Source of the DNA: Bradyrhizobium sp. WSM471
Lineage (GTDB): Bacteria > Pseudomonadota > Alphaproteobacteria > Rhizobiales > Xanthobacteraceae
Direction: 5' to 3'
DNA: 64,000 bases
Assembly: GCF_000244915.1 (NCBI RefSeq)
Contig: NZ_CM001442.1
Span: 558,001-622,000 of the forward strand
Under the pieces are notes generated by a model. That model worked only from the letters and a program-made list of their open reading frames with translations, ran no database searches and was not told the origin of the DNA. Below, piece after piece: positions 7,913 to 16,740 of this stretch. Within the stretch, counting starts at the first letter, position 1. Every line of letters starts with the position of its first letter. The translations under genes and the position numbers were made by a program.

Positions 7913-7931
7913 AAAATATACGGTTTAGTTT
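7913..7931. promoter_or_regulatory. TetR-type operator (site C) between tetR and the kinase-RND operon
   Basis: Palindrome AAAATATAC - G - GTTTAGTTT on the plus strand, the third copy of the motif at 3697 and 5621. The flanks are conserved too: GA before and TATTTA after. It lies 78 bp from the tetR start and 112 bp from the kinase start, within an AT-rich island. A TTGACA occurs at 7880-7885 on the plus strand but no good -10 follows at 17 bp, so the exact promoters are unclear. Confidence 0.65.
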
Positions 7932-8042
7932 ATTTAATCGTCGCTGGGCCTGCCGGGACCTGCGACGGCCCTCCGGATGGTCGAGGCCGCAAGCGCGTTT
8001 GCGTTGGCCCCGCGACCGTCCGGTCCACCTCAGGAGATCACG

Positions 8043-8909
8043 GTGAATATGTCGAGCCCTGACCCGGACCGTCCACAACGCGGCATCCTGCTGCGCGAGT
8101 TGCGTCACAGGGTCGATCAGGGAATCGCCACGGCAATCGATCTGGTCTCGGCTGCGGTTGTCCGGGCCGAGGGGGCCGAAGCAAAGGCCGCCTTGAGCGA
8201 CGTGGTCGAGCTGCTGCATGGGCACGCGGAGCTGCATCGGGCGCTGGCCATGCCGCGGGGCGAAGCCCTCAACGATGCCGCCACATACATTGGCAGACTT
8301 GGCTGCGCTCTGCGCCGGTCCTTGCTGGAGCGAATGGGAATCCGGCTGGCGTTCACCACCGAGTCCCTCCCGCTCCAGTCCGAGCGATGCTGGCGGCTTG
8401 GCCTGATCGTCCACGACCTCATCGTCAACGCAGCGAAGCACGCCTATTTCGACGCGCGTTCCGGCGAGATCAAGGTCAAGCTGTCGCGCACCGGCTCGGT
8501 GGCGAACTGCGTCGTGCTGGACAACGGCTCGCGGCCGGCGCGGGTGGTTCTGGGTCGCGAGCTCCAGATCAGCAATGCCCTTGCCAAGGAGCTCGGCGGA
8601 CGGATCGAGCACGGCTACGCCGCCGAGTTCACCTCCGTCGTTCTTTCGTTTCACCTGAGCGAGCGGGAGCGCCAGGCGAGCTGGTCGATGGCGACGCGCC
8701 GCATGCGGTCGCCTCGCTCGCTGAAACTCAGATCGTCCGCGACGGCCGGCTTGAACTCCGGCCTCTCGGATCAGATCGAGCCGTCGGCCGCAATGCGAAC
8801 GGATCCCAATTCGTCGTCAGCACGTCCGAATGAGCCGGACTCCTCCAGCAGGGGCCCGGACGTTTTGGGCAATCTACTGTCACCCTCTCACCGCATGGAC
8901 GCGCTATGA
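8043..8909 (+). CDS. Soluble HWE/HisKA_2-type histidine kinase-like protein
   Basis: 288 residues from GTG 8043, chosen for the AGGAGA five bases upstream; ATG 8049 is an alternative. The dimerisation segment LLRELRHRVDQGIATAIDLV fits the H-box of HWE/HisKA_2 kinases, with the phospho-acceptor in ELRHR. The ATPase domain shows an N-box (LIVHDLIVNAAKHAY) and a G1-like VVLDNGS, followed by LQISNALAKELGGRIEH; the second glycine box is weak, so activity is uncertain. No sensor domain or membrane segment precedes it. About 70 C-terminal residues are Ser/Pro/Arg-rich and look disordered. Its TGA overlaps the ATG of the first efflux adaptor, so the kinase is translationally coupled to the pump. No response regulator is adjacent. 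Confidence 0.75.
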   Translation: MNMSSPDPDRPQRGILLRELRHRVDQGIATAIDLVSAAVVRAEGAEAKAALSDVVELLHGHAELHRALAMPRGEALNDAATYIGRLGCALRRSLLERMGIRLAFTTESLPLQSERCWRLGLIVHDLIVNAAKHAYFDARSGEIKVKLSRTGSVANCVVLDNGSRPARVVLGRELQISNALAKELGGRIEHGYAAEFTSVVLSFHLSERERQASWSMATRRMRSPRSLKLRSSATAGLNSGLSDQIEPSAAMRTDPNSSSARPNEPDSSSRGPDVLGNLLSPSHRMDAL

Positions 8910-10033
8910 ACCCGCGCTATTTGAAGCACTCCCAGACCGGTCCAGCCGAACGCTTGCTGAAGCCCCTCGGCGGCTTCGCGCTGGCGCTTGTGGTAACCGC
9001 GCTCGGCGGCTGCGATGATCACGCCGCCATTGCCCCCGCGCGCGCCGCCTTCGTGCGCACGGAAATCGCGCAGCCGAGGGATCGGCAATCCTCGATCACC
9101 TTGACTGGTGAGGTCCAGCCTCGCTGCCGCGCCGATCTGTCGTTCCGTGTCAGCGGACGGGTGATCGCGCGCTATGTCGAAGTCGGGACCCACGTCAAGG
9201 CCGGCGAAGTGCTGGCCCTGCTGGATCCCGCCGAGCAAGAGGCCGATGTCGATGCCGCCGCCGCCGCTGTCCTTGCCGGAGAATCCCAACTGCGTGTGGC
9301 GAAGGCGACTTTCGAGCGCCAGAAGGCGCTGATCGCAAGCGGATTCACCACGCGCACGACCTACGACCAGGCTCAGGAGGGATTGCGAACTGCGGAAGGC
9401 GTGCTTGAAGCGGCACAAGCGCAGCTCGGAACCTCCAAGGACGCTCTCAGCTACACCGCGCTGCGCGCCGAAGCCGACGGCGTCGTCACCGCGCGCAGTC
9501 TCGAAACTGGTCAAGTCGTACAGGCTGCACAACCGGTATTGTCCCTGGCGCAGGACGGGGAGCGAGATGTCGTCTTTGACGTCTATGAGTCGATCTTCCT
9601 CGGTACTGCCGACGGCCGCAGCGTTTCGTTGGCACTGGTCTCCGATGCGGGCGTGACCGCAAGCGGCCACGTTCGCGAGGTTTCGCCGGCCGTCGACGCC
9701 AGAAGTTCGACCATTCGGGTCAAGGTGACGATCGAAAACCCGCCTGCCGCAATGACGCTTGGAAGCGCCGTCGCGGGCACCGTGAAACTAGAGGCCGAGC
9801 GGCAGATCGCATTGCCCTGGAGCGCATTGATGGCGACGGGCACCAGGCCTGCGGTCTGGACCGTCGATCCGGCAACGCGGGCCGCCGCGCTGAAGCCGGT
9901 GACTATCAGTGGCTACGAGGCCGGAGAAGTCCTGATCAAGGCGGGTCTCGATCCGGGCGAGCGCGTGGTCGTCGACGGCGGCAAGCTTTTGAGTGTGGGC
10001 CAGCCCGTGACTTATGAAGGAGACCCCTCATGA
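8906..10033 (+). CDS. RND efflux periplasmic adaptor (membrane fusion protein) 1, lipoprotein
   Basis: 375 residues. A lipobox LGGC near residue 36, after a hydrophobic signal (FALALVVTA), predicts a lipid-anchored periplasmic protein. The HlyD/AcrA layout is visible: barrel-sandwich start VQPRCRADLSFRVSGRVIAR, the lipoyl-like GTHVKAGEVLALLDP, a coiled-coil hairpin (residues ~110-175), returning YTALRAEADGVVTARSLETG, then beta-barrel and membrane-proximal domains. It should bridge the RND pump to an outer-membrane channel. ATG 8906 overlaps the kinase stop and its own TGA overlaps the next ATG. Paired adaptors on one pump recall TriA/TriB of Pseudomonas TriABC. Confidence 0.92.
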   Translation: MNPRYLKHSQTGPAERLLKPLGGFALALVVTALGGCDDHAAIAPARAAFVRTEIAQPRDRQSSITLTGEVQPRCRADLSFRVSGRVIARYVEVGTHVKAGEVLALLDPAEQEADVDAAAAAVLAGESQLRVAKATFERQKALIASGFTTRTTYDQAQEGLRTAEGVLEAAQAQLGTSKDALSYTALRAEADGVVTARSLETGQVVQAAQPVLSLAQDGERDVVFDVYESIFLGTADGRSVSLALVSDAGVTASGHVREVSPAVDARSSTIRVKVTIENPPAAMTLGSAVAGTVKLEAERQIALPWSALMATGTRPAVWTVDPATRAAALKPVTISGYEAGEVLIKAGLDPGERVVVDGGKLLSVGQPVTYEGDPS

Positions 10034-11106
10034 CGAGCCGCGCAATCATTGTGGCGACCCCGCTTGCATGTGCGCTCGCGCTTGCCGGTTGCCAGCAGGA
10101 GACCAAGGCGCCGGAGTCCGTACGGCCCGTCCAATCGGTGCTTCTCGAGGCGGACCACGCAGACGCTGCCGTCGCAGTGGGCGTTATCGAGCCCCGCTAC
10201 AAGACCGATCTCGGCTTCCGCGTGCTGGGACGCCTGACGAGCCGTCCGGTCTATGTCGGCGATCTCGTTAGCGAAGGTCAGACGATCGGCATCATTGACT
10301 CGACGGCTCTTGAGCTCGCCGTTCGCGCGGCCAAAGGTCAGCTTGCGAAGGCCGAGGCGCAGTTCGCCACCGTCAGGGCGACGGAGGAACGGCAGCGGAC
10401 GCTCATCACCACCGAAGCCACCACAAAGCAGACGCTTGATAACGCCGAGCAGGCGCGTGCCGGCGCCGAAGCAACGGTGGCGCACGAACAGGCGAATCTG
10501 ACCAAGGCGATCGAGCAGCTCGGTTATTCGCAGATTAAGGCCGACTTCGCCGGCGTGGTCACCGCGATCGGGGCGGAAGTCGGCCAGGTGGTGTCCCCCG
10601 GCCAAAGCGTGGTGACGATCGCAAGGCCGGACGTTCGCGAGGCTGTCGTCGATATCGGCGAGGACTTTCCGCTGCCGCTGGAAGTCGGCCTGCCATTCAC
10701 GGTCAGCCTGCAGCTCGTGCCGGCAGTTCAGGTGGAAGGCAGCATTCGCGAGATTGCGCCGCAAGCCGATCCGGTGACGCGCTTGCGCCGGGTCCGCATT
10801 GCGCTGAGGAACCCGCCTGACAATTTCCGCCTCGGTGCAACCGTCACGGCAAAGCTCGACAAGCAGCAGGGCCCGGTTCTGCGCCTGCCAGCCTCCGCGG
10901 TGCTCGCCAAGGACGGCGCGAATTTCGTCTGGACGGTCGATCCGCGCGACAGCACCGCCTCGCTGCAAAAAATCGACGTGGTGGCCGACCAGTCGGGCGC
11001 ACGCGTCACCGGCGGTCTGCCTCCCGGCGTGCGCGTCGTCACCGCCGGCATCCACAGCCTCAAGCAAGGACAGCAAGTCCGCATCGCACAGGATGACAAG
11101 CCATGA
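10030..11106 (+). CDS. RND efflux periplasmic adaptor 2, lipoprotein
   Basis: 358 residues. Signal peptide with lipobox LAGC at about residue 21 (LACALALAGCQQE). Adaptor domains are in the usual order: RYKTDLGFRVLGRLTSRPVY, GDLVSEGQTIGIID, helical hairpin with ATEERQRTLITTEA, and the returning SQIKADFAGVVTAIGAEVG. It is related to but clearly distinct from adaptor 1, so the two are paralogues rather than a recent duplication. ATGA overlaps on both sides imply equal production with adaptor 1 and the pump, as expected if they form a mixed hexamer. The outer-membrane factor is not encoded here and must be shared from elsewhere. Confidence 0.92.
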   Translation: MTSRAIIVATPLACALALAGCQQETKAPESVRPVQSVLLEADHADAAVAVGVIEPRYKTDLGFRVLGRLTSRPVYVGDLVSEGQTIGIIDSTALELAVRAAKGQLAKAEAQFATVRATEERQRTLITTEATTKQTLDNAEQARAGAEATVAHEQANLTKAIEQLGYSQIKADFAGVVTAIGAEVGQVVSPGQSVVTIARPDVREAVVDIGEDFPLPLEVGLPFTVSLQLVPAVQVEGSIREIAPQADPVTRLRRVRIALRNPPDNFRLGATVTAKLDKQQGPVLRLPASAVLAKDGANFVWTVDPRDSTASLQKIDVVADQSGARVTGGLPPGVRVVTAGIHSLKQGQQVRIAQDDKP

Positions 11107-14100
11107 AGTCGTTCAACCTTTCCGACTGGGCGCTCAGTCATCGTTCGCTCGTCTGGTATTTCATGATCGCCTTCATGGCGGCGGGCCTTTTCGCCTATCT
11201 TCAGCTCGGGCGGCAGGAAGATCCCGACTTCACCATCAAGACCATGGTGATTCAGGCGCAGTGGCCGGGCGCTTCGCCTGAGGAGGTGACGCGGCAGGTC
11301 ACCGACCGGATCGAGAAGAAGCTCGAGGAGCTGGAATCGCTCGACTACACCAAGAGCGTCACCGTTGCGGGCCAGACCACCGTCTTCGTTTATCTGCGCG
11401 ACAGCACCAAGGCTGCCGACGTCAAGCCGACCTGGATCCGGGTCCGCAACATGATCGCGGATATCAAGGGTGACTTTCCGCAAGGAGTGATAGGGCCGGG
11501 CTTCAACGATCGCTTCGGCGACGTGTTCGGCAACATCTATGCGTTCACCAGTGACGGCCTGAACCAGCGACAGCTGCGCGATCAGGTCGAGGACGTCCGG
11601 GCCAAGGTCTTGACAGTGGCCGATGTCGGCAAGGTCGACATCCTGGGCGCGCAGGACGAGGTGATCTATCTCGAATTCTCCACCCGCAAGATCGCGGCTC
11701 TTGGTCTCGACGTCCACGCCATCATGAGCTCCCTCCAGGGGCAGAATGCGGTTGCGCCGTCCGGGGTGTTCCAGGAGGGGCCCGAGCGGATCAGCGTCCG
11801 GGTCAACGGCCAGTTCACGTCCGAGGCGAGCCTGAAGGCGGTCAACCTGCGCATCAACGATCGCTTCTTTCCCCTGACCGACGTCGCTACCATCACGCGC
11901 GGTTATGCCGATCCGGCGAAAACCTTGTTCCGGTACAATGGCGAGCCGGCGATCGCGCTCGCGATCGGTATGAAGTCCGGCGCCAATCTGCTGCATTTCG
12001 GCGAGGCGCTGAAGCGAGAGATGGCGAGAATTACGGCCGACTTGCCGGTCGGCGTCGGCGTTCACCTCGTCGCCGATCAGCCCATCGTCGTCGAGCATGC
12101 CGTGTCCGGCTTCACCGAGGCGCTGTTCGAGGCCGTGATCATCGTTCTCGGCATCAGCTTTCTCAGTCTCGGCATGCGCGCCGGACTTGTCGTCGCGATC
12201 GCGATTCCACTGGTGCTCGCCATCACCTTCGTCGTGATGGCCTATGCCGGCATTTCGCTGCAGCGAATTTCCCTTGGCGCGCTGATCATCGCGCTGGGCC
12301 TCCTGGTCGACGATGCCATGATTGCCGTGGAAATGATGGTCGCGCGGCTCGAGATCGGCGATCCCCTGGAAAAGGCAGCAACGCACGTCTACACCTCGAC
12401 CGCCTTCCCCATGCTGACGGGCACGCTGGTGACCGTCGCCGGCTTCATTCCGATCGGGCTCAACAACAGCAATGCGGGCGAATTCACCTTCACGCTGTTC
12501 GTCGTCATCGCCGTTTCGCTGATCGTCTCCTGGATCGTCGCGGTGCTGTTCACGCCGTTGCTCGGCGTCACCATCCTGCCAGCGAGAATGAAGGGCCACC
12601 ATGAGAAGAAGGGGCGCGTGGCGCAGTTGTTCGCGCGTCTGCTGCTGTTCTGCATGCATCACCGCTGGGCCACGATCGGCGTCACGGTCGCGGCTTTTCT
12701 GCTGGCTCTGTTCGGCATGAATTTCGTGCCGCAGCAGTTCTTCCCGTCGTCCGATCGAGCCGAGCTTGTGATCGACTGGAATTTACCGCAGAACGCGTCG
12801 ATCGCCGATTCCGATGGGCAGATGGCGCGTTTCGAGCGCGAACAGCTTCGGGGCAACAATTCCGTCGATCACTGGTCAACTTACGTCGGCATCGGTTCGC
12901 CGCGCTTCGTCCTGTCCTTCGACGTCCAGACCGCAAACAGCTGGTTCGGCCAGATGGTGGTCGTGACCAAGGGCGGCATCAAGGCGCGCGATCAGGTCAA
13001 GGCACGGTTCGAGGACTATCTGAAGAAGACGTTCCCCGGGACCGACACCTACGTCAAGCTGCTCGAAGTCGGCCCGCCCGTGGGGCGTCCCGTGCAATAC
13101 CGCTTGAGCGGGCCTGACATCGCCAAGGTGCGAGATCTCTCGCAAAAGCTTGCTGGCATCGTGCGAAGCAATCCGGATCTCGGCAACGTCGTGTTCGACT
13201 GGATGGAGCCGGCCCGCGTCGTCAAGGTCGACGTGCTCCAGGACAAGGCGCGCCAGCTCGGCGTGACCTCGGAGGACATCGCTACCACCTTGAACTCCGT
13301 GCTCGAAGGCACGCCGATCACCCAGGTGCGCGACAGCATCTATCTCGTCAATGTCACGGGGCGGGCGACCGCGCCGGAACGCGCGTCCATCGACACGCTG
13401 CGCGATCTGCAATTGACCGGGCTCGGCGGTCAATCCGTGCCGCTCGGCGCCGTGGCCAACCTGCGTTACGAACTCGAGCAGCCGACGATCTGGCGGCGTG
13501 CGCGGATCCCCACCATCACATTGAAGGCCGGGATCGTCGGCGATGTGCAGCCCAAAACGATCGTGGATCAGCTCGCGCCGAAGCTGGCGGACTTCAGCAA
13601 AGCGCTGCCGGCGGGCTACTCGGTCAAGCTCGGCGGCTCCGTGGAGGAGAGCGCCAAGAGCCAGGCACCGATCGTGGCCGTCGTTCCGCTCATGCTCTTC
13701 GTCATGGCCACAGTCCTGATGATTCAGTTGCAGAGCTTCCATCGCTTGTTCCTGGTGTTCGCGGTCGCGCCGCTCGCCGTCATCGGCGTCGTCATGGCGC
13801 TGCTGCCGAGCGGTGCCCCGCTTGGCTTCGTCGCCATCCTCGGCGTGCTCGCCCTGATCGGCATCCTGGTGCGCAATTCCGTGATCCTGATCGTCCAGAT
13901 CGAGGATCTCCGGAAGGAGGGGCGGGCGGCCTGGGACGCGGTGGTGGAAGCGACCGAGCATCGCATGCGGCCTATTCTGTTGACTGCAGCGGCCGCAAGT
14001 CTCGCGCTGATTCCGATCGCGCGCGAAATCTTCTGGGGCCCGATGGCCTACGCGATGATGGGCGGCATCATCGTCGGCACGCTGCTGACGCTGCTGTTCC

Positions 14101-14252
14101 TGCCCGCGCTGTATGTGGCCTGGTTCCAGATCCAGCCCGATCAAGGCGACCCATCCCCAACGCACGAGTTCACGTCGTCCATGCACGAGTTGTCTTCGCC
14201 GGAAATGATCTCTGTGCCCAAGCCGGTGCCGGTTCTCGAACCTCAGATCTAA
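11103..14252 (+). CDS. RND multidrug efflux pump, inner-membrane subunit
   Basis: 1049 residues, full length for a hydrophobe/amphiphile-efflux RND transporter of about twelve membrane helices with two large periplasmic loops. The proton-relay aspartates are present in TM4 as LVDDAMIAVE (Asp403, Asp404, equal to AcrB 407/408). In TM10 the position of AcrB Lys940 is arginine (Arg924, in GILVRNSVILIV), as seen in some RND subgroups. TM11-12 (PILLTAAAASLALIPIA, MMGGIIVGTLLTLL) are intact. The N-terminus SDWALSHRSLVWYFMI resembles TriC/MexK-like pumps more than AcrB. It is the fourth gene of the kinase-adaptor-adaptor-pump operon. Substrate cannot be read from sequence. Confidence 0.93.
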   Translation: MKSFNLSDWALSHRSLVWYFMIAFMAAGLFAYLQLGRQEDPDFTIKTMVIQAQWPGASPEEVTRQVTDRIEKKLEELESLDYTKSVTVAGQTTVFVYLRDSTKAADVKPTWIRVRNMIADIKGDFPQGVIGPGFNDRFGDVFGNIYAFTSDGLNQRQLRDQVEDVRAKVLTVADVGKVDILGAQDEVIYLEFSTRKIAALGLDVHAIMSSLQGQNAVAPSGVFQEGPERISVRVNGQFTSEASLKAVNLRINDRFFPLTDVATITRGYADPAKTLFRYNGEPAIALAIGMKSGANLLHFGEALKREMARITADLPVGVGVHLVADQPIVVEHAVSGFTEALFEAVIIVLGISFLSLGMRAGLVVAIAIPLVLAITFVVMAYAGISLQRISLGALIIALGLLVDDAMIAVEMMVARLEIGDPLEKAATHVYTSTAFPMLTGTLVTVAGFIPIGLNNSNAGEFTFTLFVVIAVSLIVSWIVAVLFTPLLGVTILPARMKGHHEKKGRVAQLFARLLLFCMHHRWATIGVTVAAFLLALFGMNFVPQQFFPSSDRAELVIDWNLPQNASIADSDGQMARFEREQLRGNNSVDHWSTYVGIGSPRFVLSFDVQTANSWFGQMVVVTKGGIKARDQVKARFEDYLKKTFPGTDTYVKLLEVGPPVGRPVQYRLSGPDIAKVRDLSQKLAGIVRSNPDLGNVVFDWMEPARVVKVDVLQDKARQLGVTSEDIATTLNSVLEGTPITQVRDSIYLVNVTGRATAPERASIDTLRDLQLTGLGGQSVPLGAVANLRYELEQPTIWRRARIPTITLKAGIVGDVQPKTIVDQLAPKLADFSKALPAGYSVKLGGSVEESAKSQAPIVAVVPLMLFVMATVLMIQLQSFHRLFLVFAVAPLAVIGVVMALLPSGAPLGFVAILGVLALIGILVRNSVILIVQIEDLRKEGRAAWDAVVEATEHRMRPILLTAAAASLALIPIAREIFWGPMAYAMMGGIIVGTLLTLLFLPALYVAWFQIQPDQGDPSPTHEFTSSMHELSSPEMISVPKPVPVLEPQI

Positions 14253-14266
14253 CAAGGAAAAGCACA

Positions 14267-14800
14267 ATGCCTCCCAACATACCTCTGATGCTGGTCGTCA
14301 GCGCGACGCTAGCAACCGTGACGCTGTCGCCACATACAGCTTTCGCGCAGTTCCCTCCGCCACCCCCGATGGCCGGACCTCCGCCGATTGCAGCAGGCGG
14401 GCCGCCTCCGCTGGCAACCGGAGGTCCTCCGGCCTTCGCCGCTCGTCCTCCAATGGGGCCTGGCGGTGTGCCACGTGCCGGTCCGGCGCCTCGCCTAGGC
14501 GAGGCATCTGCGCCGCGCGGTGCTCTTGCCGCGGCTGAGCGTGCCGGCGCCGGTGGTGGTCACGGCGGACGGGCGGTGGCGAGTGCGGCACGCGGCACAT
14601 CGGTCACCTACAACCGCTTCGAAGGCTACGGCCGCTATGGCGGATCCCGACAGGGCTATCGCGCCGCCGTTGCCGCGGGCGCCTATGCCGCCGGAGCCAC
14701 GGCTGCCTACGCCTATAGTGGCGCAAGCTATGGCTATTCCTCGGAGACTGGCTGCTACTACGTCCACAGGCGCTACCGGCGCGTTCTCGTCTGCGATTAG
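14267..14800 (+). CDS. Exported proline/glycine/alanine-rich protein
   Basis: 177 residues starting 14 bp after the pump gene, probably on the same transcript. Signal peptide MPPNIPLMLVVSATLATVTL with cleavage near AFA-Q. The mature part begins with proline-rich repeats (FPPPPPMAGPPPIAAGGPPP), passes through a Gly/Ala linker and ends in a Tyr/Gly-rich segment with GYGRYGGSRQGYR, AYAYSGASYGYSS and a cysteine-containing tail (ETGCYYVHRRYRRVLVCD) whose two cysteines may form a disulfide. Such tails are common in uncharacterised Bradyrhizobium exported proteins. Low-complexity composition prevents a functional assignment. Confidence 0.75.
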   Translation: MPPNIPLMLVVSATLATVTLSPHTAFAQFPPPPPMAGPPPIAAGGPPPLATGGPPAFAARPPMGPGGVPRAGPAPRLGEASAPRGALAAAERAGAGGGHGGRAVASAARGTSVTYNRFEGYGRYGGSRQGYRAAVAAGAYAAGATAAYAYSGASYGYSSETGCYYVHRRYRRVLVCD

Positions 14801-15124
14801 CACGTTGCATCGCGGCAGATTCATATCGCCGGCCGGTGCGTGTCCAAGGCGTCAATAGGCAACACCGTAGGTTTCCACCTTTTGGACTGGAAAACAACTT
14901 ACAGGTCAATGGCGATTGACTGACACTCTCTCCGCCATCAGCCCCGTCCGGCCAACCCATACCTCCGGTCCCTCTTGCCCGTCCGCGACACCCTTCCATC
15001 GGCGATCGCTGCCGACATGGCGATGCTATGCGGCTTCGGCGCGATCGCTCGCCATGCAGAAACGCGCCTGTACACGGTCGCGTGACCTCCATAACTTCCC
15101 CGACGCAATGTGAGGAGATGCGAC
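14801..15124. other. Intergenic stretch without a gene
   Basis: No credible reading frame. It holds a short inverted repeat, TTTCCA at 14872-14877 and TGGAAA at 14888-14893, and the GAGGAGA ribosome binding site (15112-15118) of the following amidase gene. No confident terminator or promoter is visible. Confidence 0.5.
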
Positions 15125-16699
15125 GTGGCGAAGAAGACGGCGACCAGGAAGAAAAGTGCTGCGAAGAAGGCAGCGAAGACCTCCACCAAGAAAAGCGCCG
15201 TGCGCAAAAGCAAGGTTGCGAAGGCTGCAACCAAGCCGGTCAAGCAGGCCGCTCTGCGCAAATCATCGGCACCACGCCGCCCAAAGGGTCCGGCCTGGCA
15301 ATGGTCGGCGGTCGAGACCGCAGCCGCAATCCGCTCCGGCGCCATCTCCGCGGTCGAGACCGTCGAGGCGCATCTGGAGCGGATGCGGGCCGTCAATCCG
15401 AGGCTGAACGCCGTCGTCGTCGATCTCTCGGAGGAGGCGCTGGCTGCGGCGCATGCGGCCGACAAGCGGCGCGCCAAAGGCGGCGAGCTCGGCCTTCTGC
15501 ATGGCGTACCGATCACGATCAAAGAGAATGTCGATTACGAAGGCCGTCCGAATTTCAACGGCGTTCCCGCCAACAAGGATCTCATCGCTCCGTCGGATTC
15601 GCCCGTGGTGCGCAACCTGAAAAAGGCTGGCGCGGTCGTCATCGGCCTCACCAACACGCCGGAATTCTCCTTCCGCGGCTTCACCGACAATCCCTTGCAC
15701 GGACTGACGCTCAATCCCTGGGATCCGGACATCACCTGCGGTGGCTCCTCGGGCGGTGCGGGTTCGGCGGTCGCCGCCGGCATCGGCACCATCGCGCATG
15801 GCAACGACATCGGCGGCTCGCTGCGCTGGCCGGCGCATTGCAACGGCGTTGCGACCATCAAGCCGACGCAGGGGCGTATTCCGGCGTTCAACGCGAGCGC
15901 AACCGCCGAGCGGCCGATGCTGGCGCATCTGATGTCGGCGCAGGGGCCGCTCGCCCGCCACGTCGCCGACGTCAGGCTCGCGCTGGAGGTGATGAGCCAG
16001 CGCGATCCGCGCGATCCCTGGTGGGTGCCGGCGCCGCTGGTGGGTCCGAAGCCGAAGGGGCCGATCAAGGTCGCGCTCGCCAGGATTCCTGAAGACATGG
16101 ACGTCGATCCGCACGTCGCGGCGGCGTTGCGTCAGGCCGCCGATCATCTGGAGCGTTCCGGCTACCGTGTCAGCGAGGTCGATGTGCCCGACATCGACGG
16201 CGTCTGGCAGACCTGGTGCGACATCATCACCAACGAGACCGTGGTGATGCAGGAAGCCGGCATGCTGAAGGTGACGTCGGAAGACTTCCACAAGGCGTGG
16301 GGCGGCATGAAAGCCAAGGCCAACGTGCTCGACCTCAAGGCCTGGATGCAGGCGACCGCCGCGCGCAACGGTCATATCCGCGCCTGGCAATTGTTCTTCG
16401 AGGAATATCCGGTGGTGCTGGCACCGACCACGGTGAAGCCGACGCCTAGCCCGCGCGAGGACACAGTCAGCCCCGAGCGCGTGCGCGAGATCTTCTGGGG
16501 CGAGATCCGCTTCATCTCGGCGATCAACGTGCTGGGCCTGCCCGGCGCCGTGGTGCCGGTGGCAGTGCACGACGGCAAGCCGATCGGCGTGCAGCTCATC
16601 GCCGGGCGCTATCGCGAGGACCTCGCGCTCGATGCAGCGGCCGCGATCGAGAAGCGCGCCGGCGTGCTCGCCCATCGGCTGTGGGAGCAGATGGACTGA
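15125..16699 (+). CDS. Amidase-signature hydrolase with histone-H1-like basic N-terminal tail
   Basis: 524 residues from GTG 15125 (GAGGAGA six bases upstream). Residues 2-55 contain 16 Lys and 5 Arg with Ala, Ser and Thr and no acidic residue, patterned like AKKTATRKKSAAKKAAK; this looks like a bacterial H1-type nucleic-acid-binding tail. From about residue 58 an amidase-signature domain follows: Lys133 in PITIKEN, cis-Ser region CGGSSGGAGS near 205-214, and nucleophile Ser232 in GNDIGGSLRWPA. It should hydrolyse an amide or acyl-amide bond in the cytosol; the substrate is unknown. The tail is in frame with the same GC-rich codon use, so a sequencing artefact is unlikely. Confidence 0.88.
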   Translation: MAKKTATRKKSAAKKAAKTSTKKSAVRKSKVAKAATKPVKQAALRKSSAPRRPKGPAWQWSAVETAAAIRSGAISAVETVEAHLERMRAVNPRLNAVVVDLSEEALAAAHAADKRRAKGGELGLLHGVPITIKENVDYEGRPNFNGVPANKDLIAPSDSPVVRNLKKAGAVVIGLTNTPEFSFRGFTDNPLHGLTLNPWDPDITCGGSSGGAGSAVAAGIGTIAHGNDIGGSLRWPAHCNGVATIKPTQGRIPAFNASATAERPMLAHLMSAQGPLARHVADVRLALEVMSQRDPRDPWWVPAPLVGPKPKGPIKVALARIPEDMDVDPHVAAALRQAADHLERSGYRVSEVDVPDIDGVWQTWCDIITNETVVMQEAGMLKVTSEDFHKAWGGMKAKANVLDLKAWMQATAARNGHIRAWQLFFEEYPVVLAPTTVKPTPSPREDTVSPERVREIFWGEIRFISAINVLGLPGAVVPVAVHDGKPIGVQLIAGRYREDLALDAAAAIEKRAGVLAHRLWEQMD

Positions 16700-16740
16700 C
16701 AGCGAGAGAAGGGTGTTTCCCTCCGGACGAGATCGGCCTG

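Noticed and set aside
10728..12662. Long leftward frame opposite the adaptor and RND genes
   Set aside because: His/Asp/Gln/Arg-rich product without motifs, typical of an antisense shadow of GC-rich coding sequence.
12876..14267. Leftward frame opposite the pump's second half
   Set aside because: Same shadow composition, no ribosome site, wholly within the pump gene.
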